Assembly (NCBI GenBank): GCA_921293015.1
Contig: OV121087.1
Span: forward strand, 7,452,501-7,516,500
DNA from: Phorcus lineatus
Taxonomy: Eukaryota > Mollusca > Gastropoda > Trochida > Trochidae
Direction of reading: 5' to 3'
Length of the DNA stretch: 64,000 bases
In this document: positions 25,601 to 37,883 of the stretch, piece by piece
Layout of the letters: each line of letters starts with the position of its first letter
How positions within the stretch are numbered: the first letter of the stretch is position 1
Made by a program: the position numbers and the translations under genes
Notes under the pieces: generated by a model
What the model was told of the DNA's origin: nothing
Databases searched by the model: none
The model's input: the letters and a program-made list of their open reading frames with translations, nothing else

Positions 25601-26640
25601 TTTGACCAGCTAGCCACTGATAACATTGTCCTTGTCCAAGTTTACTTTCCCTTACGCATACAGTGATCGGTCCGTGCTTGGTTTAGTGTTATGGTCACTC
25701 TACGGTCACTCGTAACACGGGCGTTTGCGTAATGGAGTATCGTGAGACGCTGGTCAAGTTCACAGCTCGGCGTTTTCTGGACATAAGCTAGGCACTTTCA
25801 TTATGATAGAGTAACGAGTCCAGATTAAGAGGTCGAATTCATGCCTAGTGTTAACAATTTGTTTAATGGGCAAATATGTTACAGTAAGGGGAATTTAATT
25901 GTGACGAAATAAGGAATCCTTCTCTAAACATCTATAAAATGTTGATTCGAAAAAAATTACACTATTTTGATCGTTTGACTGTATACAAAAACATCTTCCG
26001 AAGAAGATTATTTTCAATACATACATATCTATACATAGGTAAGTACATGTACTTAAAACAAGAATGTTTTGGACGATCTACGAAGGAACACCAATGTACA
26101 TATCACAACAATCGTTTCCGCGTATGAACCTCATGCTTTGTCACTGCCAGATTGATCTTAATGGTCTTTACTCGCCAGATTGGGCGTCACAAACACATAC
26201 CATGATTGATGATTAGTGTGAATCACTCGTAAAACACGAGAAGCTTTACGTTGATATATTTAGTGGAACAGTGGCGGGGCAGACGACAACGAAAGTTTCC
26301 GGTTATCGGGCAGACGACGGTAAAGTAGGGGTCAGCACTGGTGACAGACAGACGGACAGACGAGTTGACAGACATGAGACAGATTGCTCTCATTTGTCAA
26401 GATTATGATCGATCGCCGCATTCCATAATCACAATGACGTAATATATGACCGTCATTACACTGGTGGTTCGAATTCCAATTATTTAAGGAAGCAGGCGAT
26501 ATCCGGTTTATGCTTATGACGAGACTTCTTCATCTATGGTTGATCACGTGTGTGAAGTTAAGTAATCATTAATGAATGATGAATATATATTTTATCAATT
26601 ACATAATATGATCTTAATTAGTAACATGAAACATAAATAA

Positions 26641-26770
26641 GTCATTCCTGTGAATATTTTCTTTAGAATCGTTAGGTGTTATCTTTCAATTGGTGAGGAT
26701 GTCCTCAAGAAACTATGTCATTCCTGTTTAGGTTTCTGAGGACGTTAGGCGTTATCTTCCATTCAAACAA
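26641..26770 (+). repeat. Diverged tandem duplication, offset 76 bp
   Basis: GTCATTCCTGT at 26641 and at 26717 begin two similar stretches. Each continues with TT(A)G(A/G) segments, CGTTAGG(T/C)GTTATCTT and CA. It lies in FGF intron 1 and has no coding value. Confidence 0.5.
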
Positions 26771-28667
26771 ACTATTTTTACGTTTATTTATTAAGTCTGA
26801 AGTGACATTAAAATACCGAGGTTCATTCGGGTGGCTAGGTTTGTTTGACCCCGGCAGGACCGTGGGAGAGCAAGTAACGGTGCTGCAGAAGAGCGATAGA
26901 TCGTCTTGGGTCAAGAGATATGTGTTCAAACTTAATCTGTTTTACTCGGCAAATTGAAGCTAAATCTTAAGTCGCGTTCGTGTGAAAAAGATCCTGTTGG
27001 AAAGGTAGGCCAATAATTGTCGTGCAGGGTTATAAGACAAGGACTTTACGTGCGGGCCAGTAATGCTTGATCTGCCGTGTGTTCCAACAAGGAAAGCAAC
27101 ACAACACTCGGACAAAGCAGCAGCATATATCGTGTAAGGATTTCACGGGGATTTCTACTGATGGAATTTGTCAGAGGTTGATAAGCTCGTGCCCTGAATA
27201 ATCTAAAAGGCTAATCGGTGCCGTCCATATATGAAAAAGAAAACAGTCGAGTGGGTTTTATCGGGAACCCAGGGTCCTGACCTTACATCTCGCACGAGAA
27301 TCTACTCTGGTGGTTGCGGAGACACAGTGATTCTCTAGACAGGAGAATTGGTTTCAAGCTCCACACAGTTACACAGTAGCAGGATACATCCCAGCACGGT
27401 GCTGTAGAGGAGTTGTGGATATGAGGTATCAAACACATAGATACCTCACTATATGATGCAACTCACTATCACAAGGACAAAGGGTTATCATTACAACATA
27501 TACAGTTCTCATATGAACGTATAGGTAACGAAACTATGAATCCACCGATGCACGTTCGCTGTGAGATCTTTATGTTCATAGGGTCACGTAACTTACTTTC
27601 TAACAAATTTATCACTATTTAACTATGGTTTATATATATACTCATGGCGAGACAGTGAATCATACGTAACGCTTGCAGAGTTCATTCAAAACGAGATCTT
27701 TCTCCTTTGAGAAAAGACACCCCAGCCGAAGCGTTACGACGTACGGACAGTAATTTCATTGCCTATTTGCCATGCTATCAGTTCCTTCGCCATTACCGTG
27801 TTCCCTGTATCACTCACAAGTAAATGACTGCATTCCTTGAAGTACTTAGCGAATAAACTATTAAATCCATCGTGGAACTCAAAGATATAGGCGAGATAAG
27901 AAGATGTCGTGATTGACGCGGCTTACAACGACCGATAGCACCGCGTTCACCAAGCCCCGATTGCATCTATTACAAAATGAAAGTAAAAATGAATGCGTAA
28001 TGTGAATTTATGAATATTAGTTGAGCTAAAGTGCTTAAGTAAAATAAGTAGATATGATATGAGCGGTACAGATATCACCGGTTAGGGATAGAGTTCATTC
28101 CTTATGTTAAACGGATCTATATACTAGTTTTGCACTTACGCACGGAGAGTTGATTTTATAAATTGACTATAGGTGCATCCGTCTACATAATCCGAGAACA
28201 TTAGTGAGGATTCGGAAAGGGGTATTTAACACTGTCATGGAATTCCATTATAATACCTTAATTCAGCTCGTAAAAGTAAATAATCTGAGCCGTGCAGATT
28301 TTTAGTACTTCATGGGCGTATTAAATATTACATTGAATTTTGAGTGCTTCCGTAAGGATTTCATAGCAATAATTAATTTGAAATATTAAGGGAAGATTGC
28401 ACTTTGATATAATTAAACGAACTCAGATGATAAGCCATTTGTATAGAAAAACGAATGATTAAAGATAAAAGTCAACGTAAACTACAATAACACCTGTTTC
28501 AAGTACAATTTTCTTAATTTATAAATCATAGTTATTTTCTTAACTCATTTACAAAACGGGTGTTGAACAATGAAGTCATTACTGAGTTTTTTGCTTGTTT
28601 ATAAACCTAGCAATGGTTCCTACTTCGTAGACGTAGGCTATATACGTATCCTTGGATATTAAACCAA

Positions 28668-28715
28668 TACGCTAAACGACAAAAAGTGTGGTACGCTAAA
28701 CGACAAAAAGTGTGG
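28668..28715 (+). repeat. Two perfect tandem copies of a 24-bp unit
   Basis: The unit starting TACGCTAAACGAC and ending AGTGTGG is repeated exactly at 28668-28691 and 28692-28715 in FGF intron 1. Perfect identity implies a recent slippage duplication. Confidence 0.9.
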
Positions 28716-31238
28716 GTAAATTGTGAGTTGCTACATATTCTTCCCCAGAAAGAGTCTTAGAAACAGTTCAAGCTCATAAACACGGCAGATGTTTGCCAAA
28801 GTCGCATTACAGGAAATGTTTGTTTTTATCTTAAACGATTGTAATTATAAGAGAAACTCTGCTATTTTGGTGGTTGTTTCTTGGTAATGTTTGACGGACA
28901 CAGGCAGATTATTGGAATAATTGGCACAAGCCGCGGACGATACAAGCATAGCCAAATAATTACATTTGTGGACCAGCTAATGGGGTATTCAAATATTCGG
29001 CGCGTTTAGACAGGTATCAAGGTTGCACAGCGGATTCGATGGACCACGAACAATTCTGTATCATGTTTCCAGCAAGGGTGACACTATCTTATTTGGCGAA
29101 CAATTGACTGGAACACGTCTGAACTCGTGCTTCGACAACTTGAAGAACGAGGCAGTCCACAATCCGTCTGCTTCCGAGACACTTTCAAAGAATGAAGGAA
29201 GAAGCAGACGACAGATTGACAACGACTCTCTTCTGTTCATCTGTACGCGAGCGATGTGGCGTTGTAGCGTACACACTGCGAGCACAGGGGTCTCAGTGCA
29301 CTTCGTCGTTCCTAATCTGTTCAACGGTAGCTTAATTTTTCACGGTTGAGAACACTGTGTAAACAGGTGTCAAATGTGCCCGCTTATCTGTTGAGATAGT
29401 AAAAGTTAGTTTTCGGTGGTAAACAGATATAAACTGTACACAAATATTTCAAAACGTCTCCGTCTGCCAAATGAGTACCGGACGGAACACGAGGAGGGAA
29501 ATAACCACAAATGTTATAAAAACAGTTTGTGAACTCCCTTTTCTAAGATGCTACCCTTTTACGAACTCAAATCCGTCCAGAAGAAAGGTCGTATAACTCC
29601 ATCATTCTTCGTTCACGATTGACATCCAACCCTTGACGTGATAATTTGTCCCATTTACAACAGATGAGTGGACAATAAGTACAACATATCAGCGGGTATT
29701 ACCTAGGGGAGCGACTCCTGCCCGTACATCACTGCTTGATGCTGCGGGAAGCGCTCGGCATGCCCGGAGGTACAGAATCGCTGGCCCGTGACAAACCCCT
29801 GCTGATTGCGGGCGAATAAAGGGGCCATGGATAAAACAGCTTACACGACATTACCTCGCTCTTTCGTGTGAAAAACTAAAATAAACAATCGTGTTTATTG
29901 TTAATAAAGGTCTATATTGTCGATTATGAGGAAGATGTTAAATGTACAAAGGTCGCACCTTGTGTTACATCAAGTAGGTTAGGACACCAGAACTAGTCGC
30001 ATATATTGTTGAAAGGTGGTTTAGTATATATAGTTCACAACGTCTGTACAATAACTTACTTTTCTAATGTTGTTTAGGTATCAGCATGTTTTATGTAAAA
30101 AAATCGAAAGGTTAGCAACCACGGTTGCTTTTAAGACGTTAGAGGATATTTAAGATTATTAGAAGTTTTTAGAATTAAAATAACACCCGAAAGTTTTATG
30201 AATAGTTACCATCATTTTTCGGAATCCAATTTTCTTACTATATTCCATACTAAATCTGATTATGACAAGAGTAACGCAAGAGAATACCATATTCCAATAT
30301 TCAATCACTAAGTAGAGTCATTACTCCTGTGTTCATCAGTAATATCAGGACATAAGGCAATAGAAGACATCGCAATGCCAAAAAGATTGAACAGATACAA
30401 GGATGACATTCTTTACAGACTTTGACCAATATCTCTGTGTGCTTACTTCAGCAATGTAGAAATGCCTAATAACATGTTATAAATGTAAATTTTAGACAGG
30501 ACGTAAATGGTAGCAATGCAGGCATCGTATTGTCAATGAAGGTTTCTACATACACGGAAGCAGATTTCCCCAAACGCCAGTTTGATGAAGATCGTAGCGT
30601 GGATCAGAGCCAGCTCAAACGGTATGGGGAACACGCCAGAATAACTTCCCCAAATTCTTGCTGGCTTATCTCCACAGAAACGTAAAGTAAACTAATGCGC
30701 ACTCGTGACATATTTCGCGTATCAAAATAAAAAATTTCTCCATCGTGATTAACTCCAGGTGGTTTATTCATGACCACCGTCTGATGCACAGAAAGAATAT
30801 GAGATGTTACATCACCTTGTCGCATGTGTTACTACCAGATATTTTCCATGTATCTCATTTACATATACCATCACTGATATACCTGCACATATAGGTAAAC
30901 TTAGATATCGCGTAGAGGATGTGGAGCAGTTATGTCATTTAACTAAGTATGTCAAATTGAGTTTGATCACAGATTGGTTTACATCAAGGGTATGTGCTAC
31001 CTCTATTGTTTTTAATGAAAAGCGGTGATCAAATGTCGACGGTAACGTAGAAACTTTTCTAACACCATACAAATATTACAGTGGCTTTATAGGGTGCTGA
31101 TAAACATATGTAAAGAAACCATCCTGACGAAGAAATAGAACCAATCACGTGTATTTGATAACAAGAGAGAGCATAAATATATCAAAATGTACAATTCAAT
31201 ATGTGTCTATGAAATTTAATTTGAAATTGTAGGCTTAC

Positions 31239-31476
31239 CTTCTTCAGACGGTGACTTTGATCCGGATATACTCCCATTCTGTGCAACTTGAATAAACCAA
31301 ATGTTCTTGCTTTGTATGTAGAAGTTCCGCCCTTTGGAAGACAGTGCCCAGAATTTAGGATGTCTCTTCTGGTACGGGGGGTCAGAGTTTTTGGGCAAAC
31401 TTCGTGCAGTTCTGCTCTGTTGCGTGGTCACGGCGAACAAGCAACTGAATATTGTGCAGAGACACAGGGAGTTCAT
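31239..31476 (-). CDS. FGF gene, coding exon 1: signal peptide and first trefoil strands
   Basis: This exon encodes residues 1-79 of a secreted fibroblast growth factor, an extracellular ligand expected to act on FGFR-type receptor tyrosine kinases. The start is the first in-frame ATG (31476-31474) after an upstream in-frame TGA at 31587-31585. It has G at -3 and begins a signal peptide, residues 1 to about 18, starting MNSLCLCTIFSCLFAV. Residues 50-72 (RNFYIQS...IWFIQVAQNGSISGS) match the first FGF strands, where other family members read LYCR.GFHLEIFPNGTIQGT. N67-G-S is a sequon at the position of that conserved NG. The exon ends GAAGAAG|GTAAGC in phase 1 and joins exon 2 exactly. The whole protein is 323 residues, longer than the common 150-250. 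I cannot assign a vertebrate subfamily; the NNYNTY element recalls the FGF9/16/20 and FGF7/10/22 groups. Confidence 0.88.
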
Positions 31477-32243
31477 TGCCCCGGCCAGCCTACGATACCC
31501 ATGCACTTCTCGTGCCTCAATCAACGGTAAGGAACCCTCGAAGGGAGGTGCTCCTATTGGGGTCTGTAAGGTAGTTTTCACATGTCAAATTAAATCCGTT
31601 TACGGAAATGGCAAACATTCATACAGGTATAGGTAAACTCCAGATGAAAAGTAATCCTTCCTTATGATGATCCGTGCAGCCCAACTCACACGGTTCGCCG
31701 GTGTGCACTATAGTATAACTCCGGAGAAGGTTTGAGAACTGAAAACACTTTGAAAGCACATATACTGTGGAGATGATGTCCTAAGGGGACTTTCGTGTAC
31801 CCCGGTAGCTCCCTGTTCTCTAGTTCTGTAGCAGCACCCATGGGACCGTCTTCTCAAGTACAGAACTCACAGTTCCACTGCAATCTGAAACATGAAGCAT
31901 GGTGTGAGAACAGCAATACCATAAGGAACCGAAGAATTAAAATAAGTAAATTGTATTTTCGCGAGAAATGATTATACGTGTAGTTCTGTTTAAATGATTT
32001 AAATACATCAGTATCGACATCACGTCAACAGGTAGACCTTTGAACCGACCTTACCGCAGCACGTTATATATATCATTAAGACACATCTAGTGGAGTATTA
32101 CGAATACGAGTTAATGGTCTGAACGAGTCACTAATAATGCCGTCTCGACAGATACCACCGAGTGAATACACAGTGCTCACAGTAATGCGACTGGCTGCTC
32201 ACTGACATGCAAAGCGAGTAGTTTTTCAGGGCTGCTCACTCAC

Positions 32244-32390
32244 AGAGGGGCCAGTAGCCATATGGCGGAGCTAGGGCTCCGTACAAAGCCGGTTGTCTCT
32301 CTTGCCTCCCTCTCTCCCTCCCTCTAGCTCTGTGGCCAGTTCACTGGCTAACTACTCCGTGCCGACTGTATGATGTACGCTCCGCGTTCA
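32244..32390 (-). promoter_or_regulatory. Candidate FGF noncoding first exon or promoter
   Basis: On the minus strand this block is GC-richer than its surroundings and contains a long GA-rich tract (GAGGGAGGGAGAGAGGGAGG). It ends at a good donor, CCCCTCT|GTGAGT, at 32244/32243. It could be a noncoding first exon spliced to the acceptor near 31885. Evidence is positional and compositional only; no initiator or TATA box is clear. Confidence 0.25.
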
Positions 32391-33130
32391 TACATGAATG
32401 ACAATACAATCACACTTGTTAACTGAGAGAATCAAGGGAACCACTGGTTTAATGTTATTAGAAAGTAATTTTCCGTCAAATCTTAAACTGCTTAATATCA
32501 ATAAATCCATAATCATTCACGACTTATGCAAACAGTCCTGTTTATTAGTTGAAGTAACCTTTAGAATAGAAATGCTGAAATCATCATATATAGTAAGTAT
32601 TTTTTTAAAGAGTAAAACCCATTCAAATTCATTTGACTTTTGGACTGTGACAGGTAGTTATAGGAAACTTTGAGCCGTCTAAAAACACTGTAAATGAGGA
32701 GTTTGCTGACAAGTGGGAAGCGAGTCCACCAGGTAGGTTGAGGTGAGCCTGTACTCCAGACCTAACCCATGTCCATATGCAACAGAATCGTTGTGCAATC
32801 GCAGGGCACCTGGCTCAGACTGTGTACAGTTTGTCCAAATATACAAACACATAGGCATGCATTGTGGACGCAAGTGGAACATCGTATGCATATTTAACTG
32901 ACTCGTTTGAAGTCAAAGACCATGACTGGAATTATTTCCTAGTTTATATTTTCTCCTGACCGCTGAGTGATAATTATGATTATTACTGGTCATTTATAAT
33001 GCTTCATATTCTGATTGACAACGTCAAAGGTTTATGCCATGATCAACTCGGTTTAAGTAATCACTTGTAGTATATAGTCAATGTCACATATTGGCATTGG
33101 AAATATTGTCTAATATCAAACATGTTTGTA

Positions 33131-33325
33131 TGTAAATAGGTACCCGGAGAATATAAGCAATATCATTCCAATCATACAACATCAAAGTGATGGTAAAAAA
33201 TAATACACAAGTGTATGATAACAAGTATAAAAATGTAAACAGGTACTCTGTAAATTCACGCTATATCATCCCAAGCATACACCATCAAGATAAATATGAA
33301 AAAAAATCGTACATGAATAAAGCAT
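33131..33325 (+). repeat. Diverged tandem duplication, offset 103 bp
   Basis: TGTAAATAGGTAC at 33131 and TGTAAACAGGTAC at 33234 start parallel stretches. Both continue with AATAT/ATTCA, then ATATCATTCCAA or ATATCATCCCAA, then CATACA(A/C)CATCAA. Divergence is considerable. There is no coding potential. Confidence 0.55.
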
Positions 33326-35178
33326 GCATCTTCAAAATTTGAAAAAAAATGACACAAAGTAAAATTTGAAATGACAGTTTACATGTTAACAGCATTTCAC
33401 AATTTATTTACAATAGTCACTTCGTATATCATTATTACCAAACAAATATCTACTTACTTAATATAAAGTTTATCCAGCGCATGTTCCTTGACGATCAGTA
33501 TAAGATACACTCCGTCGTTATTAGTAATGCTAAAGACACGAACACTGAGTGGAGCCGAAATCTCTCTCACTAGTCTAGCACTGTCCCGTCCGCTAGACAG
33601 AGCTCTACCATGCAAAGGACTACTCGCCAGCTTTGTGAAGCTTCTGTCCCCACCCCGTCAAGTCCTCCTCACCCCCATTCTCGCATCCCCACGTACGTGG
33701 GTGAGTGGGGAGCGCCGAATGGTCATTCTATTAAACGTCACACCACACGATGTGAAAGTGCGAGACGAAGTGAATCAGCTGTTGAATGGCTGGTGTTTGT
33801 TATAAGACATACATACCTGAATATACACGATGTACATATTGTATGACCCGATCGCTTTATCTTCAATATGAATATCATGTTACGTAGGTAGGCTACTTTC
33901 GTCTAGATGCACCTTGTACGCGGATATAGGTATATAGATATATATTATTGTGTGGGAGCCGACGATTTATTGCCGGTTGAGTATTTTGACAGCGTAGCAT
34001 TAAAATATAGATCGAGGATGAAAACTCAAATTAACACGCCTCCGTGATATAGAGTAATCGACAAGTGACGAAAATCTTGCCAAAACCCTATCATTTAATG
34101 TCTATGACATGTTGACTGCAGTGTTAAAAACATGTTACTTCGGATCGTTTTGATGAATGAAATAGAAGTAGGCTGCAGTACTAGGTAGTCTGTTAGCAGC
34201 ACGAGATAGACACTGCACACGCTTCGTGCACTTCAGTTGACGTGGAAATATAAGTATAAACCTTTCTCTATATCTATACTGCAGGTCTCGTCACCGACTA
34301 AATGAGGTATACGTTTTTGTAGAAGCTACAACAACTGCAGACTGATAAACATATACTTACAGACTTGGCCCTACACACGATGTATGGTTGTATTTACAGC
34401 AGTAGCATCAAAGCGTTTAATGAGCCGTGCTAATGAAAACGAGCGATTTCATGCGAAGCTGTAGTTACTTTACATGCGATTTGTCCAGGACACCCGCACA
34501 GAAGTTAAAGAATTTTGTTTCTCAGTTTCCATGTAATTATCTGCAGTTTTTAAGCACCAGAAATAACAGCGTTAGGAAGCGTAGGATGCATTAAACCGTG
34601 AAATTTACAAGGAAATCGGTATATCAACTTGAAATATGAGAGAGAATGTAGGAATATATTTGTACACAGTGCACCTGCTAAACTATGTTATATGAAGTTG
34701 ACCTTGTTATCAATGAAGGCATGATGATAAGATGCTTATCAAGCAATAATTCATAAAGTAACGTCACTAACAACACACGTTTTTATAAGCGTAATATTCC
34801 TCTTTTTAAGTGTTGTAAAATAACATTAGGCTAATCAAGTTTTACTTTAGTAATGAATTATGACTTCCTCTTTTGAAATATATCAAAGTGTTCCTTTACT
34901 CGTTTAGTGACAAAGGCGTATCAATGTTTTCACTTCTCTGACAATCAAGTCATAAAAAGTATTCACCCATTCAAAAAGTATCTATACACTCTGGATCTAT
35001 TTTAAGTATGCATTGTTCTGAAATCATGGAAAAACTAGACAATGTCTGCAAAACACATATAAAAATTGTCTTCAAGATATACGATCACAACTGTCACATC
35101 GCTAGAAAAATATAAAAGATAAGAAATTAAAGGAATTTACCGTTTTTCGCTTCATCGCTTTGCTAACGCTGTTAACAG

Positions 35179-35257
35179 TCCAATGGTATAACCCGTCAAT
35201 GAGGGGTCCAGCACTCTAGTTCTCGCGCATGCGTGTATCGGTCGCACTTACAAAATG
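35179..35257 (+). promoter_or_regulatory. MICU-like core promoter: CCAAT, NRF-1-like and YY1-like sites
   Basis: A CCAAT box lies at 35180-35184. TCGCGCATGCG at 35223-35233 matches the palindromic NRF-1 core. CAAAATGGCTGCC at 35251-35263 fits a YY1-type motif that overlaps the initiator ATG. This combination is typical of TATA-less housekeeping promoters of nuclear genes for mitochondrial proteins. That agrees with the encoded product. Transcription probably starts only a few tens of bases before the ATG, giving a very short 5' UTR. Binding is inferred from motif matches. Confidence 0.5.
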
Positions 35258-35443
35258 GCTGCCAGATTTGTCAGATCAGCTCTTCGTGGAATATTCGTTA
35301 AAGAACGCCTATTATTAAAACGGTTAATTCCAAAGAAGAATATAACATATGTCTTGATAGGAGCAGCAGGAGGTTGCAGCTTAGCTATTCGTTGGTACAA
35401 TGGAAAGTCTGTCCTACCCGTCCTGCACGCTCGGGAAAAGGAG
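35255..35443 (+). CDS. MICU3-like: Mitochondrial calcium uptake protein (MICU2/3-like), exon 1: targeting sequence
   Basis: This exon encodes residues 1-63 and starts at the ATG in CAAAATGGC. The N-terminus is rich in Arg/Lys and lacks acidic residues until E17 (MAARFVRSALRGIFVKERLL), the pattern of a mitochondrial presequence. A hydrophobic glycine-rich segment at about 30-46 (ITYVLIGAAGG...) corresponds in position to the hydrophobic stretch near the N-terminus of MICU proteins. The exon ends AAGGAG|GTGAGA in phase 0. On its own it would not be assignable; the family comes from exons 2 and 3, which share its strand and compatible phases. MICU proteins sit in the intermembrane space and gate the calcium uniporter through EF-hands. 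Confidence 0.72.
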
Positions 35444-37747
35444 GTGAGATTCGGGATAAAATGTTGTTGGTCTGCTAATCGCTCGCCTGTTTGTCTCTTA
35501 TATATCAGCTTTAACGTGATCAGAAATCAAAATTAAGATGCTGTACCATTGTGTAAGAGATATGTGTGACGCTGGAGATGCTGTGTTGAAGCACGTTAAA
35601 GACGGTGTCAAATTTCGCAATGTTATTACTCTACTGTTTTTGTAAACAGAAGACCAGTTGAGTCTTGTCCGCGAACATATACTTCTCTCAGGCTTTTGTC
35701 ATGTAATCATTTATTTTTTCAAGATTTTTATCATTCTTTCTACGAGGAAAAACGTTTCTTTTCCGTATTCAACGTGCTAGTTTGGTGTCAAAACGATTGA
35801 AAGTCTAAGCTTATGCGATGGATAGTATGTAAAACGAGGTTATCTCCCTTTGTGTTCATATTTGGGCAGGTAGGAAAATATCATATTTATCCACTGGTCA
35901 TAATATGCCGTTATCAGAGTTTACAGAAGAAAAACCCATCTTACCCCCATTAGAGACACAATTTATGCAATTTAATATTTCATGCCACATTAATTTTATA
36001 TAATTTGATAATATTTTATAAATATAAAGAAACTAGTATATATAATGAATTGAGTTTGCATTATTATGTGAAGCTATAAATATAGTCAGTGGTAACATAT
36101 CACTCAAACATTTCTGTAAAGAATTCCTGTCAAAAGTTTCACACATAACAAGTGATACAGCAAAGAGCGAGCTGTATAATGAGTTTGCCAGATTCAGCTG
36201 CAACTCAATATGAATGTATTTTCAAGGTCATTAACTCTCAGCTATTTATAAGCCTTTCAAAGTTTAAATAACTTTACTAGTAAATCATAAAACTGAATTT
36301 TGCCACACCTACAATTAACATAAATAACATCCCGGCGATGGAAGCAACAGGTGTCAATTTCTATTAAGACCCAGCCAGGGTAATGGAAGTTTTTGATAAT
36401 TTCACCAATGAGGATAAAGTCAAAGTGTCCATAAATGAGTTCTAAGGGTGAGTTTGTTTAAGAAAGTAATCCACTCAAAGGTGATAACCATCTAATGATC
36501 ACAAGTTAATCAGAAAAAACAAAGTATATAGTTGTTCGTGATTATTACTGATTATAGGATCAGATTTCCTTGATTAGTTACGGGAATGAAATCACTGACC
36601 ATTTCATTGAGTGCAACTGAAATATAAAACTTAGGATTTAATGTACATTTTGAAATACATTAACAAGGCCTTATGAACAACGGTGGCTAATGACTAAAAT
36701 TATTATTGTGTAACCCATTATTACCTGAGACAATGTCCCTTTGTTGTATACACTAAAGCTTTTATAATACTTAAACTTAAATTTCGTCTCAAATAGTTTA
36801 TGAATACATTAACCTTCAAGGATGTGGTCAGCCCCTTTTTGGACAGATGTTATCAAAACAGCCCTCAATATCCAGAAGCTTTATTCCCCATCTACTAATT
36901 GATTACAACAAGGTGTAAAAAAAGATTTACACATTCTTTTGTGAGGGCAGGCTGTTGAAATGGCTTACAAAGGTAGACTTATGTTAGCTGCAATTAACCC
37001 TTGAACAAGCTTATTGTTTAATCATTGCTCCTTATTGAGGCTAAACAAACAGATTTAATCCTGGGCTTAGTGTTAATGGAGTCTTTATGTCAATGGAGTG
37101 TGACAAATTAACCTATACGCTAAGTGTTGATTACAGGGTGAAAAAACAATGTGTCAATTATGAGTTAATTGAATAATTGATGATTATTGAAAATGTTCTT
37201 TTGCATCAGTTTTTTAACAATTGTCTTTTCAGATGATGTGAATTTAAAGTTCTTGATTTTATCATGAGTTGTTTGTGTATTTTACTGTCCCTTTAAATTT
37301 GTAAAGCATTTTGAAGTGAATATTATTTAATTGCTTCCATGATCATGATAATAATTTTTTTATTATTGAAAATTGCAAACTTTTTAACGGATCTTCATGG
37401 TTTTGATGAATGCTAAATATTAATGATTTCAAAGAGGAATCTCTGAAATAGCCTTTTGCAGAGAATGTGTATAATTTCATAACAGATTGTGTTCTCATGT
37501 TACATAACAATTTGTCACTCATAGATTTTTTAAAATCAAATTTCTGTTTATATTTTGTTTATCCTACTTTATTCTTATTTTTTTTTCCTTCTCAGGATTC
37601 TTACGACAATTTTCATTGTTTGATCTGTCACAATTGAGTGCAAGCAGAGACCACCTAGAAATTAGGTATAAAATTTAGTAAATTTGAAAGCCATAAGAAT
37701 TTAAGGAGATTTATGAGTGATGTTCAATGTATGAATTGTACTTTCAG
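35444..37747 (+). other. MICU-like intron 1 (2.3 kb)
   Basis: This is a phase 0 intron with donor GTGAGA and acceptor TTGTACTTTCAG. It is AT-rich, with long T tracts toward its 3' end. I see no repeat element or gene within it. Confidence 0.75.
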
Positions 37748-37883
37748 AAAGAGGAGTCTCCTAAGGAGAAAGTGACGTACAGAGAAATGAGGTTCCGTCA
37801 GTTCGCCTCGGTTGAGTACCAGGGTATTATGTACATGACGCCCCAGGACTTCCTCGAGTCAGTCACAGAGGAGAGTCCTAGAC
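37748..37883 (+). CDS. MICU3-like: MICU2/3-like gene, exon 2
   Basis: This exon encodes residues 64-108 plus one base of codon 109. The product begins KEESPKEKVTYREMRFRQFA and continues SVEYQGIMYMTPQDFLESVT. It matches the conserved MICU region that precedes the EF-hands, in which family members read RFxxFASIExxGxxxMTPxDF. The MTPxDF signature and the FASVE strand are clear. The acceptor is TACTTTCAG; the donor is AGAC|GTAAGT, phase 1. Resemblance is closest to MICU3 and MICU2 rather than MICU1, judged by eye. Acidic residues after the motif (TEESP) parallel the DEP of MICU3. Confidence 0.85.

Larger units (their letters stand above)
22640..31238 (-). other. FGF intron 1 (8.6 kb)
   Basis: The intron is phase 1, with donor GTAAGC at 31238 and acceptor TTATTGCAG at 22640. 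It is mostly unique AT-rich DNA. It contains a two-copy 24-bp repeat (28668-28715), an old 76-bp-offset duplication near 26641, and GC-richer islands at about 26800-26930, 29020-29350 and 29690-29840. The last may be enhancers; the open frames overlapping them show no known domain. I found no additional FGF exon, and the flanking exons join without a gap in the FGF alignment. Confidence 0.75.
31477..35178. other. Divergent intergenic region between FGF and MICU-like genes
   Basis: This stretch should hold the FGF 5' UTR and promoter and, at its right end, the MICU-like promoter. A possible 5' UTR acceptor for FGF (minus strand CATGTTTCAG) lies near 31885. A pyrimidine/purine-biased, GC-richer block at 32230-32390 may be the first exon or promoter. 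A second GC-rich block at 33490-33800 overlaps open frames without a recognisable domain. The remainder is AT-rich and includes an old tandem duplication (33131-33325). I see no further gene. Confidence 0.5.

Noticed and set aside
30604-30825. Extra FGF exon on the minus strand between exons 1 and 2
   Set aside because: Exons 1 and 2 already join in phase with no missing FGF strand, and the peptide here has no FGF-like residues.
31288-31636. Plus-strand open frames across FGF exon 1
   Set aside because: They are antisense to the exon encoding the signal peptide and first FGF strands. The minus-strand frame is the one that joins exon 2 in phase.
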